DNA of 64,000 nt. It comes from Kribbella voronezhensis. GTDB lineage: Bacteria; Actinomycetota; Actinomycetes; Propionibacteriales; Kribbellaceae. Each line of letters opens with the position of its first letter. Position 1 is the stretch's first letter. Of this stretch, positions 1 to 8,171 are shown piece after piece. A model generated the notes under the pieces. The model was given only the letters and a program-made list of their open reading frames with translations, was not told the DNA's origin and did no database searches. The DNA lies in assembly GCF_004365175.1 (NCBI RefSeq), contig NZ_SOCE01000001.1, forward strand, positions 2,901,154-2,965,153. The letters are read 5' to 3'. The position numbers were made by a program, and so were the translations under genes.

Positions 1-345
1 GGCGTAATACGCGGTGGCCAGTACGCCGGCGTCATGTGCGGCCACCTGGAGCTCGCCGTCGGTCGAACGCGCGGGCTTGGTCAGCGGCGCGAGCACGATT
101 CCTTCACTACGGCCGACCAGGTGCGCGGGGCAGTCGGCTTGCGCCGTACTGCTGCCCAGGTAGACCGCCGGGCGGTCGTACCGCACGCAGGCGGTCGGGT
201 CCTTCGTCAGATCGACCACCGGCCAACTGGCGGGCACGGTGACCTGGTATCCGTGGTACGAGACGGTCTGGTCGCTGACCCCCTGAGCAGGGGTCACCCC
301 AGTCGCCAGAACCACAACGGGCAAAGCGAATTTCCACAACCTCAC
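1..345 (-). CDS. Secreted DUF1906-like protein (N-terminal part, runs off the window)
   Basis: Read on the minus strand from a GTG at 345, this frame stays open to base 1 for 115 codons. The start follows a GAGGAG ribosome site 7 bases upstream. Residues 1-21 form a signal peptide (RLWKFALPVVVLATGVTPAQG). The mature start (YHGYQVTVPASWPVVDL, later ACVRYDRPAVYLG and CPAHLVGR) resembles actinobacterial secreted proteins that carry a DUF1906 glycoside-hydrolase-like domain further on. That domain would lie outside the window, so the family is inferred from the N-terminal region only. The product is exported; its substrate is unknown. Confidence 0.7.
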   Translation of the reverse strand, partial: MRLWKFALPVVVLATGVTPAQGVSDQTVSYHGYQVTVPASWPVVDLTKDPTACVRYDRPAVYLGSSTAQADCPAHLVGRSEGIVLAPLTKPARSTDGELQVAAHDAGVLATAYYA

Positions 346-440
346 AACAAAGCTCCTCACAGCGGCTAAGCGGGCCGACCGCGAGTATTACAGAGAAGCT
401 CCGTAGTGCGCCTGAGTATTGCTACTTATGGCAGCAGGGC

Positions 441-1166
441 CTACCGCTCGGCGTTCTCGTTGGCCTGGGCAACGACCGCGTCGGCGATCTGGCGGAGTTT
501 GGTGTTGCTGCTCTGGGAGAGCCGGACCAGGAAGGCGAAGGCGCGCTCCGAATTGAGCTTGTAGCGCTCCATCAGGATGCCGACGGCCTGGCCGATCACG
601 TTCCGGGTGGCCAGCGCCTCGGTCATCGTCTGGTCCTGCCGGGCCCAGCCGAGCGCGACCGCGATCTGGCCGGCGAACATGCCGCCGAGCTGGATCGAGT
701 CGTGGTCGATGGCGCGCGGCTCACCGGCGTACAGGTTGAGCGCGCCGCGCGTGTTCGGGCCGCCGGCCTCGAACTGGAACGCGACCTGGGAGCCGAAGCC
801 GAGGGCAGCCGCCTTCGGGCCGAAGTCCGGCCAGCGCGCGTCGTTGGCGAGGTCCTCGACCACGACCACCGGCTCTTCCAGCGCGGCGTGCAGGCACGGG
901 CCCTCACCCAGTTCGTACTGCAGGAAGTCGGCGCGCATCACCAGCGGCCCGGTCGGCGCCAGGGTCTGGATCTCGCCGGTCTTGGTGGTGATCGAGATAC
1001 TCGCCTCGACGATGCCGGGAATCGTGTCGGCGGCGCTCCGAGTGATCAGTGCCAGCGTCTCGTCCAGGTCCATCGGAGCCTGCAACGATGCCGCCACCTC
1101 GGACATCGCCTCGGCGACCTCCAGGTGCAGCGGCTTCGCCGACCGGACTGCCTCGGATTCGATCAT
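441..1166 (-). CDS. GAF and ANTAR domain transcription antitermination regulator
   Basis: A 241-residue cytoplasmic regulator. Residues about 20-175 form a GAF sensor domain (LGEGPCLHAALEEPVVVEDL-type core) and about 180-235 an ANTAR RNA-binding helical bundle (ALATRNVIGQAVGILMERYKL). ANTAR proteins bind paired hairpins in nascent RNA and prevent termination; the GAF ligand is unknown. An ATG five codons further upstream is open, but its GGGAGGGGAC is a good ribosome site for the ATG at 1166, so I chose 1166. The gene is divergent from the protease gene with about 115 bases between them. Confidence 0.9.
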   Translation of the reverse strand: MIESEAVRSAKPLHLEVAEAMSEVAASLQAPMDLDETLALITRSAADTIPGIVEASISITTKTGEIQTLAPTGPLVMRADFLQYELGEGPCLHAALEEPVVVVEDLANDARWPDFGPKAAALGFGSQVAFQFEAGGPNTRGALNLYAGEPRAIDHDSIQLGGMFAGQIAVALGWARQDQTMTEALATRNVIGQAVGILMERYKLNSERAFAFLVRLSQSSNTKLRQIADAVVAQANENAER

Positions 1167-1283
1167 CTTGTCCCCTCCCACATCTGCCCGCCCCCAGGTG
1201 GCACCCAGTATGAATCACCCGGCAGTGTTCCTTTCAACTACGACTTACCGCGATCGGGCGACCACTTGGAGTAGGTTCGGCGC

Positions 1284-2072
1284 ATGCTCCTTCGGGCCGC
1301 GGCGATCGCGGGTGCACTGGTCCTGGCTACGGCAGCGACTGCCTCGGCAACGCCTGCCACCGAGGATCAACCGCTGATCATCGGCGGCACCCTGGCGAGC
1401 ACCAGCGAGGCACCGTGGGCGATCGCCCTGACGAACTCCGCCGGACCGGCGCCGACCGGCCGGTGGTGCGGGGCCGTCCTGGTCCGGGCGAACAAACTGA
1501 TCACGGCAGCGCATTGCATGACCAGGCCGGCGGGCACCTACACCGCAGTACAGGGCCGTGCCGACCTGCGTGACCGCAGTAGCGGCCAGACCGCGAGAAT
1601 CGCCGGCATCTGGATCCATCCCGGCTACAACCGGGCGAACAACCGCAACGACTTCGCGATCCTCACCCTGGCGCGCCCGCTGACCGGCGTACCGGTGATC
1701 CGGCTGGAGACGAACCCGAAGGCCGACCGCAAGGGCGTCGTCCCGACCGTCTACGGCTGGGGTGAGACCAGCGACACCGGGCCCGACGACACGCTCCAGA
1801 AGATCGCGGTCCCCGATCTCGGCGACGCGACGTGCCTGGCGAACAAGGAGTACGTCGGTTACGGGTACGCCGCGAGCGCCAACGTCTGCGCCGGCTATCT
1901 CGACGGCACCGGCGACTCCTGCCAAGGCGACTCCGGCGGCCCGCTCGTCCTCAACGGGCGCCTGCTCGCCACCGTCTCGTGGGGCAAGGGCTGCGCCGAA
2001 CCGGGCTATCCGGGCGTCTACGCCGAAATCGCTCCGAATGCCAAGACTTTGCAGACCCAGCTCGACAAGTAG
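1284..2072 (+). CDS. Secreted trypsin-like serine protease (S1 family)
   Basis: A 262-residue chymotrypsin-fold protease, exported by an N-terminal signal peptide (residues 1-23, ending ATASA). The activation-like motif LIIGG follows at about 31. The full catalytic triad is visible: His77 in TAAHC, Asp123 in NDFAIL and Ser217 in GDSCQGDSGGP. Asp211 of GDSCQGDSGGP sits six residues before Ser217, as expected for trypsin-like specificity, and paired cysteines fit disulfides. It stands alone and converges on the glycosyltransferase-like gene, leaving 2 bases between them. Confidence 0.93.
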   Translation: MLLRAAAIAGALVLATAATASATPATEDQPLIIGGTLASTSEAPWAIALTNSAGPAPTGRWCGAVLVRANKLITAAHCMTRPAGTYTAVQGRADLRDRSSGQTARIAGIWIHPGYNRANNRNDFAILTLARPLTGVPVIRLETNPKADRKGVVPTVYGWGETSDTGPDDTLQKIAVPDLGDATCLANKEYVGYGYAASANVCAGYLDGTGDSCQGDSGGPLVLNGRLLATVSWGKGCAEPGYPGVYAEIAPNAKTLQTQLDK

Positions 2073-2074
2073 CG

Positions 2075-3406
2075 TCAGGCCTTGAGCAGGGTAGCGAGGT
2101 TGTCGGGGGCGTAGTAACTGCTGCTGTCCTCGCAGATAGGGGCTGAGGGCAACAGCTCGGCCAGAGCAGCCGGCGAGTCGGCCAGTACTGCGTCGCCGCG
2201 CTCGACGACCCGGAGCAGATACTCATGGCCGGGCAGTTGCGCGACCACTGTGCGGCAGCCGAGCACCATGCCCTCGAACAACGCCGTGGTCGCCACGCCG
2301 ACCTGGTAGCCGGCCGACGCGAGCAACTCCAACGTCGACTCACCTCGCCCGGCCGAAATGCGCACTCCGGGCCGCGCCGTGTAATCGGACGCGTGCTCAC
2401 TCGGATGCAGCCGGAACACGACCTCGTACTCCGGACGCGTGTCCGCCAATGACGCGGCGAACTCGAACAGCTTGGGCCCGATCGTCCCCTGGGAAAGGAA
2501 GACCACGCGCCGCGGTTCCTTGGCCGCGCGGCCGGCATCCTGCAACGGCTCGATGAACGGCGCGCCCGCCACCGCCGTCTTCATCCCAGCAGGCAACTCC
2601 GCCACGTCCGTCCAGTACGAACCGAAACACCACAGTTCATCCGGCTGGTCGGCGACCACCGGTCGTCCGGGATAGCTGTAGCCCAGGTGGAACGGCGAGA
2701 TCGCGCCGTGCTGCAGCTCGACGACCCGGATCCCGAGGTCCCGGGCCGCACCGACGATGTGCTGGTGGAAGTAGGCGACCACGACGTACACGGTCTTGAT
2801 CCCGCGTCGTTTCAGCAACGAGCGGTAGAGCGCCCGCAGCCGCAGGTGCTTCGGTACTTCGCGGGCGACCAGGGCGGCGATCGGCACCTTGACGCCGGTC
2901 AGTGCTTCCAGGGCGTCCGCGACCTTCTTGCTTCGCTCGTCCACGACCCGGCTCCGCACCGCCCCGGCTGCCGACGTGAAGAAGTCGAGATTCGTACTGC
3001 GCGGCAGCGGCATCCCGTTGATCCCGGAGTCCAGGACGAGGGCCGACGAGCCGAGGAGGGTGCGCAGCCGGTCGGTGTAGATCTCGACCCCGCCGGGCTT
3101 GCGCGGATGCGGCACCACCAGCGAGTCGGCGGATCCGCCCGCCAGGAAGGGGTTGCGAGTCGCCAGGCCGGTGACGTGCTTGCCGATCAGCCGGAGCTCG
3201 TCGGCGCGCGTACGGCGTACCGGGTGCGGTTCGCCGTGGATGCCGGTGCGCTTGGTCAGCTCATGGAAGACGCGCATCCGGATGATCGGCCACGGGTGCG
3301 CCTTCTGGATCCGCCAGGTCAGCAGGTCCAGTTCCCGCTCCACCTGCCAGATCGCCTGGCACAGCGTCGCCACCGTCTGGTCGGTGCCGTTCCCGGTACT
3401 CGTCAT
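2075..3406 (-). CDS. Putative GT-B-fold glycosyltransferase/polysaccharide biosynthesis protein
   Basis: A 443-residue soluble protein. I do not recognise a precise family. The C-terminal half has the feel of a GT-B nucleotide-sugar domain: VELQHGAISPFHLGYS, then a Rossmann-like RRVVFLSQGTIGPKLFEF, VFRLHPSEHA and an LLASAGYQVGVATTALFEGMVLG segment like those in capsule and CDP-glycerol transferase-like enzymes. It follows a GT2 gene on the same strand whose frame overlaps it by 146 bases, so the two probably act together on a cell-surface polysaccharide. Substrate unknown. Confidence 0.6.
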   Translation of the reverse strand: MTSTGNGTDQTVATLCQAIWQVERELDLLTWRIQKAHPWPIIRMRVFHELTKRTGIHGEPHPVRRTRADELRLIGKHVTGLATRNPFLAGGSADSLVVPHPRKPGGVEIYTDRLRTLLGSSALVLDSGINGMPLPRSTNLDFFTSAAGAVRSRVVDERSKKVADALEALTGVKVPIAALVAREVPKHLRLRALYRSLLKRRGIKTVYVVVAYFHQHIVGAARDLGIRVVELQHGAISPFHLGYSYPGRPVVADQPDELWCFGSYWTDVAELPAGMKTAVAGAPFIEPLQDAGRAAKEPRRVVFLSQGTIGPKLFEFAASLADTRPEYEVVFRLHPSEHASDYTARPGVRISAGRGESTLELLASAGYQVGVATTALFEGMVLGCRTVVAQLPGHEYLLRVVERGDAVLADSPAALAELLPSAPICEDSSSYYAPDNLATLLKA

Positions 3407-4304
3407 GATTGATCCCTACTATGCCCGCGAGGCTGCCGATACCGGAGAAGAACCGGCGGACGGCCTTCAGCAGGTAGGTCTTCCGGAAGGTGACCAGACC
3501 GCCGAGGCCGTAGATGAAGGCCGAGGCGATCCGCGCCAGAGCATAGGCCAGCACCTTCGCGTAGCTGGCGGCGCCGGGCCGTATCAGCAGCCGGCTGATC
3601 GTGTCGCCGCTGCCGGAACGGAAAGCGCGCCGGAACAACCAGCGCAACGTCGTCCTCGACGCCGGCACATCTTCTTGGATCCGGGCCTCTTCGCACCACA
3701 CGATCCGGTAGCCGGCCTGGTGGACGCGGAGGAAGAAGTGCAGGTCACTCGAACCCGTGTAGCGAAAAGCCGCGTGGAAGGCCGGCGTGATCGAGTGGTA
3801 GACGTGCTGGGCGACGAGGGTGTTGTTCGTGTACGCCTTGTTCAGCAGGTCGCCGGTCGCGTGCTTGCCCATCGACGAGTGGACGTCGCTGTAGCGGTTC
3901 CAGGCGGGCGCGTCGGGCGGCAGGATGCCCTGGACCGGACCGGTCACCACGTCCGCGCGGGTCTTCTCCCACGCGCCGAGCAGAGTCGCGAGCCAGCCGG
4001 GCGGCGCGACCTCGTCGTCGTCGACGAAGATCAGCGCATCGTCGTCCCAGGCAAGCTGAACCGACTTCTCCCGAGCGAACGGAATCCCCGGCTCAGGCTC
4101 GATCGCCGTCTCGATCGGGTACTTTCCCTCGGCCGCCTCGATCACCTCTCGCGCGGACCCCTCGGCGTCGTTGTCGACCACGACGATCCGTACCGCGTAG
4201 TCGCTGTCCGCCGGAAGCTCCTGCGCCTGCAGACTCTCCAACAGCCCTTTCAGCAACTCAGGCCGCCTGAACGTGATCACGGCAACCGCGACGCTGATGC
4301 TCAT
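3261..4304 (-). CDS. Family 2 glycosyltransferase
   Basis: A GT2 (GT-A fold) enzyme with the usual N-terminal nucleotide-sugar fold: VAVAVITFRRPELL at the start, VVVDNDAEG and the metal-binding FVDDDE. The C-terminal part has a hydrophobic stretch (YAKVLAYALARIASAFIYGLGG) that may hold it at the membrane. I set the start at the ATG at 4304; an upstream ATG at 4343 adds only a glycine-rich stretch. The frame runs 146 bases into the next gene, and the last ~48 residues there are low-complexity and unlike GT2 tails. The true stop may have been lost by a frameshift near 3410-3430. Confidence 0.85.
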   Translation of the reverse strand: MSISVAVAVITFRRPELLKGLLESLQAQELPADSDYAVRIVVVDNDAEGSAREVIEAAEGKYPIETAIEPEPGIPFAREKSVQLAWDDDALIFVDDDEVAPPGWLATLLGAWEKTRADVVTGPVQGILPPDAPAWNRYSDVHSSMGKHATGDLLNKAYTNNTLVAQHVYHSITPAFHAAFRYTGSSDLHFFLRVHQAGYRIVWCEEARIQEDVPASRTTLRWLFRRAFRSGSGDTISRLLIRPGAASYAKVLAYALARIASAFIYGLGGLVTFRKTYLLKAVRRFFSGIGSLAGIVGINHDEYRERHRPDGGDAVPGDLAGGAGTGPADLADPEGAPVADHPDARLP

Positions 4305-4628
4305 GCCGACCGAGCCTAGCCCCGCACCCCCACCCCCAGCCATTCGCCACCCGCTGCCCGACCTACTGGCACGATCGATCGAGCAACTACTGACGCGGGA
4401 GACGAGGACGGCCTGCTGTTGTGGCTACCGATGGCCTCGGGATTCGAGCACCGCGCTGATCATCAGGGACGGGCCGATCGCATCACGAAAGCACCGGGTG
4501 CGCTTGCGCGATTCAGGCGCGACGGAGGAGCGGCGTGTTGGGGTGGGTGGGTCGAGCGACCGACGAAGGAGAGTCGCGACGTGGGCTGTACGCACCGAGC
4601 TGTACCTACGGGTGGGTACAGTGATTGG
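4305..4628. other. Divergent intergenic region before the TetR gene
   Basis: About 320 bases between the minus-strand GT2 gene and the plus-strand TetR gene. Open frames cross it, but none has a ribosome site or a recognisable product. The part next to the TetR gene holds the inverted repeat listed separately. I see nothing else in it. Confidence 0.5.
4601..4620. promoter_or_regulatory. Inverted repeat, candidate TetR operator
   Basis: TGTACC and GGTACA arms are separated by 8 bases and end 8 bases before the GTG start of the TetR gene. Position and symmetry fit an autoregulatory TetR-family operator. Binding is inferred. Confidence 0.5.
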
Positions 4629-5186
4629 GTGGAGACCGTTGAGCGGTTGATTCGTAGTACGCAGGAACTGCTCTGGGAGCGTGGGTACGTCGGCACCAGT
4701 CCGAAGGCGATTCAGCAAGCTGCCGATGCCGGGCAGGGGAGTATGTATCACCACTTCAGCGGGAAGGCCGAGCTTGCCAAGGCGGCGATCGAGCGGTCTG
4801 GGGCTGAGCTTCGGAGCGCCGCCGAGGAGCAGTTCGCCGGCGACGGCAGCGCGACCGAGCGGATCACGCAGTACCTCCGCCGCGATCGCGACGTGCTCAA
4901 GGGCTGCCGGATGGGCCGACTCACCTCCGACCCCGACGTGATGACCGACCCCGTACTCCGGGCGCCGGTCGACGAGACGTTCCAGTGGATCCGTTCGCGG
5001 CTGACCGAGATCATTGCCGAGGGCAAGCAGAACAAGGAGTATCCGGCCGGCCTCGACCCGGCGAAGACTGCGGCCACCATCGCCGCGGTACTGCAGGGTG
5101 GTTACGTGCTCGCCCGCGCGGCGAACTCGCCGGAGCCGTTCGACCAGGCGATCGAAGGACTCATCGACCTGCTGGGAGCGAAATGA
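4629..5186 (+). CDS. TetR/AcrR family transcriptional regulator
   Basis: A 185-residue repressor with the family's usual length. The N-terminal helix-turn-helix is clear (ERGYVGTSPKAIQQAADAGQ then GSMYHHFSGKAELAKAAIE), followed by a ligand-binding helical domain with GCRMGRLTSDPDVM. I chose the GTG at 4629 because the DNA-binding domain begins directly after it; upstream sequence in frame does not look coding. The stop overlaps the LLM oxidoreductase start as ATGA, so the two are co-transcribed and the regulator probably controls that enzyme. Confidence 0.88.
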   Translation: METVERLIRSTQELLWERGYVGTSPKAIQQAADAGQGSMYHHFSGKAELAKAAIERSGAELRSAAEEQFAGDGSATERITQYLRRDRDVLKGCRMGRLTSDPDVMTDPVLRAPVDETFQWIRSRLTEIIAEGKQNKEYPAGLDPAKTAATIAAVLQGGYVLARAANSPEPFDQAIEGLIDLLGAK

Positions 5187-6046
5187 AGATCGGCGCGATC
5201 CTCCCCCAGCTCGAGATCGGCGCGGATCCGGCGGTGGTCCGGCAGTGGGCCGAGACCGTCGAGACCGCCGGCTACAACCACATTCTCGCTTATGACCACG
5301 TGCTCGGCGCCAGCCCGGAGCACCGGCCGGGTTGGAGCGGGTACACCGACAAGTCCTTGTTTCACGAGGTTTTCGTCCTCTTCGGCTACCTGGCGGCGAT
5401 CACGTCGACGGTCGAACTCGTGACCGGCGTACTCGTGCTTCCGCAACGCCAGACAGCCCTGGTCGCCAAGCAAGCCGCCGAGGTGGACGTGCTCAGCGGT
5501 GGGCGCCTTCGGCTCGGCGTCGGCATCGGCTGGAACCAGGTCGAGTACCAGGCGCTGGGTGTCCGGTTCGCGCAACGCGGCGCGCGCCTGACCGAGCAGG
5601 TCGACGTTCTGCGGAAGCTCTGGGCCGAGCCGATGATCTCGTACGACGGTGCGTTCCACCAGATCGAGGAGGCCGGGCTCAACCCGCTGCCGGGGCGCAG
5701 GATCCCGATCTGGTTCGGCGGCTCCGCCGAGGCCGTCCTGCGTCGGACGGGCGAGATCGGCGACGGCTGGCTGCCGCAGAACACACCCGATGACGAGGCT
5801 CGCGAACAGCTGGAGCGAGTCCGCGCGTACGCCGTCGCGGCGGGCCGCGATCCGGCCGAGATCGGCTTCGAGGCACGCCTGTCACTCGGCCGCGTCCCGG
5901 AGCAGGACTGGGCGGCGTACGCCGAAGACTGGCGCGCGCTCGGCGCCACCCACCTCGGCATCAACACCATGGGCATGGGGTTGAAAACCCCAGGAGACCA
6001 CGCCGCCGTACTCCGCGACGTGCTCCCACTCCTCCGAGCCGACTAG
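5183..6046 (+). CDS. LLM class F420/flavin-dependent oxidoreductase
   Basis: A 287-residue luciferase-like TIM-barrel oxidoreductase. Typical segments are MKIGAILPQLEIGADPAVV, NHILAYDHVLGA, LVTGVLVLPQRQTALVAKQA and GRLRLGVGIGWNQVEYQALG, then RIPIWFGGSAEAVLRRTGEIGDGWLP. In actinobacteria this group generally uses reduced F420 or FMN; the substrate cannot be read from the sequence. The ATG at 5183 overlaps the TetR stop by four bases, which fixes the start and makes translational coupling likely. Confidence 0.9.
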   Translation: MKIGAILPQLEIGADPAVVRQWAETVETAGYNHILAYDHVLGASPEHRPGWSGYTDKSLFHEVFVLFGYLAAITSTVELVTGVLVLPQRQTALVAKQAAEVDVLSGGRLRLGVGIGWNQVEYQALGVRFAQRGARLTEQVDVLRKLWAEPMISYDGAFHQIEEAGLNPLPGRRIPIWFGGSAEAVLRRTGEIGDGWLPQNTPDDEAREQLERVRAYAVAAGRDPAEIGFEARLSLGRVPEQDWAAYAEDWRALGATHLGINTMGMGLKTPGDHAAVLRDVLPLLRAD

Positions 6047-6116
6047 CACAGCGGTCAGGGCTCGCGGAGGCTGCGGGTAGCGTGGCGGGGACGACTACGC
6101 GCGGATGGAGGACCAG

Positions 6117-7688
6117 GTGGCGATCGAGATTGCCGGGCCGATGCTGGAGCGGTACGACGAGATCTTGACCGAGCGGGCGCTGGAACTGATCGAGCGGTTG
6201 CACCGGGAGTTCGACGGCCGGCGGCTGGAACTGCTCGAGCAGCGCCGGGAGCGCGTCGCCGCGATCGCCGCCGGGGGAACGCTCGGTTTCCTGCCCGAGA
6301 CCGCGGCCGTCCGCGACGACCCCGACTGGCGGGTCGCGCCACCCGCGCCGGGGCTGGTGGACCGGCGGGTCGAGATCACCGGGCCGACCGACCGGAAGAT
6401 GACGATCAACGCACTCAACGCCGGCGCCAAGGTCTGGCTCGCCGACCAGGAGGACGCGAACACGCCGCTGTGGGAGAACGTCATCGGCGGCCAGCTCAAC
6501 CTGCTCGACGCGGTGACCCGCAAGATCGACTTCAGCACCGACGCCGGCAAGTCGTACGAACTGGGGCCCGACGACGAGCTCGCCACGATCGTCGTGCGAC
6601 CGCGCGGCTGGCACCTGCCGGAGAAGCACCTGCTGGTCGACGGTCAGCGGACGTCGGGCTCCCTGGTCGACTTCGCGCTGTACCTCGTCGCCTGCGGGCA
6701 ACTCCAGCTCGATCGCGGCCTTGGCCCGTACTTCTACCTGCCGAAGATGGAGTCGCACCTCGAAGCGCGACTGTGGAACGACGTGTTCGTGGCGGCGCAG
6801 GAGTTCCTCGGGATGCCGCGCGGCACGATCCGGGCGACCGTCCTGATCGAGACGTACCCGGCCGCGTTCGAGATGGAAGAGATCCTGTACGAGCTTCGCG
6901 AGCACTCCGCCGGCTTGAACGCGGGCCGCTGGGACTTCATGTTCAGCGTGATCAAGACGTACCGGACCCGAGGTACGCAGTACCAATTGCCCGACCGGAA
7001 CTCGGTGACCATGACCGTGCCGTTCATGCGCGCCTACACCGAGCTCCTGGTCCGCACCTGCCACAAGCGCGGGGCGCACGCGATCGGCGGGATGGCGGCG
7101 TTCATCCCGAGCAAGGATCCCGCGGTGAACGAGCAGGCCTTCGCCAAGGTGGACGCCGACAAGCGGCGTGAGGCCGGCGACGGGTTCGACGGCTCGTGGG
7201 TGGCGCACCCCGGCATGGTCGAGACCTGTCGCGCCGTCTTCGACGAGGTGCTCGGCTCCGAACCGAACCAGCTCGGCAAGCTTCGCGAGGACGTCCACGT
7301 CACCGCCGAGCAACTGCTGGACGTCGGCTCGACGCCTGGTCAGGTGACCGAGGCCGGGCTGCGGAGCAATGTCAGCGTGGCGATCCAGTACCTCGCGGCG
7401 TGGCTCGAGGGCACCGGCGCGGTCGGCATCTTCAACCTGATGGAGGATGCCGCCACCGCCGAGATCTCGCGCTCGCAGATCTGGCAGTGGCGCCACAACA
7501 AGGTCACCCTCGACACCGGCTCCGTCGTCACCGCCGACCTGGTCACCCAGATCGCCGACGAGGAGATCGCCAAGCTCGGCGACGATGCCACCCGCTTCGC
7601 CGCCGCCCGCGAAACCTTCCTCGAAGTAGCGCTCGCGGACGACTACACCGACTTCCTCACCCTCCCCGCCTACGAACGCTTCCCCTGA
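6117..7688 (+). CDS. aceB: Malate synthase A
   Basis: Condenses glyoxylate with acetyl-CoA to malate, the second step of the glyoxylate shunt. The 523-residue length fits the A isoform. Conserved segments include RPRGWHLPEKH, FYLPKMESHLEARLWNDVF, RATVLIETYPAAFEMEEILY, GRWDFMFSVIKTY, GAHAIGGMAAFIPSKD and GSWVAHPGM. An ATG at 6105 is in frame, but its GGAGGA makes a better ribosome site for the GTG at 6117, so I prefer that start. No isocitrate lyase gene is in the window. Confidence 0.95.
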   Translation: MAIEIAGPMLERYDEILTERALELIERLHREFDGRRLELLEQRRERVAAIAAGGTLGFLPETAAVRDDPDWRVAPPAPGLVDRRVEITGPTDRKMTINALNAGAKVWLADQEDANTPLWENVIGGQLNLLDAVTRKIDFSTDAGKSYELGPDDELATIVVRPRGWHLPEKHLLVDGQRTSGSLVDFALYLVACGQLQLDRGLGPYFYLPKMESHLEARLWNDVFVAAQEFLGMPRGTIRATVLIETYPAAFEMEEILYELREHSAGLNAGRWDFMFSVIKTYRTRGTQYQLPDRNSVTMTVPFMRAYTELLVRTCHKRGAHAIGGMAAFIPSKDPAVNEQAFAKVDADKRREAGDGFDGSWVAHPGMVETCRAVFDEVLGSEPNQLGKLREDVHVTAEQLLDVGSTPGQVTEAGLRSNVSVAIQYLAAWLEGTGAVGIFNLMEDAATAEISRSQIWQWRHNKVTLDTGSVVTADLVTQIADEEIAKLGDDATRFAAARETFLEVALADDYTDFLTLPAYERFP

Positions 7689-7697
7689 TCGAGGCCG

Positions 7698-8093
7698 TCA
7701 CACCCGGCGACGGGGGCCCTGGTCAGCGGGGAAAGTTCTCGATGTTGACGGTGGGGATGCCGCCGCCGGCCCGGCGATCACGGCGACGGAGGGCTCGTCG
7801 CCGGGGTTGCTCTCGCGATGGATGGTGAAGGCCGGTACATGGATGAAGTCGCCGGCGACGGCGTCCAGATAGCCGTCGCCACCGTCGAACTCCAGCCGGA
7901 GAATGCCCGACACGACGTACAAGCTGGTCTCGTTGCGGTCGTGATGGTGCCATCCCGAGATCGCGCCCGGCTGCGTCTCGACCTTCCCGGCCCACAGGAT
8001 CGGCAGCTCGAACGCCTTCTTCCGCAGCATCCCGCTGGTCGGATCCGAGGCGACCAGCTCCACCTCGCGAATCACACGAACAGGCTCACTCAT
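7698..8093 (-). CDS. Cupin domain protein, C-terminus possibly frameshifted
   Basis: A 131-residue single cupin barrel with the metal-binding motif GWHHHDRNETSLYVVSG and the second motif AGDFIHVPAFTIHRE. Start at the ATG at 8093 (MSEPVRVIREV). After VAVIAGP the frame becomes AAASPPSTSRTFPA. One base inserted in the preceding GGGCCGGCGGCGG run would give GGGIPTVNIENFPR and a stop at 7723, which looks like a natural cupin tail. Either a recent one-base deletion or a sequencing error is likely. Function unknown; it converges on malate synthase. Confidence 0.75.
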   Translation of the reverse strand: MSEPVRVIREVELVASDPTSGMLRKKAFELPILWAGKVETQPGAISGWHHHDRNETSLYVVSGILRLEFDGGDGYLDAVAGDFIHVPAFTIHRESNPGDEPSVAVIAGPAAASPPSTSRTFPADQGPRRRV

Positions 8094-8171
8094 CCCCCTA
8101 GTCTGCGCCTCCAGCGGCCCGGCTGCAGTCGGGCGCGGGAAAGTGTCGGTGGGCAGATCTAGCGTGCTGGC

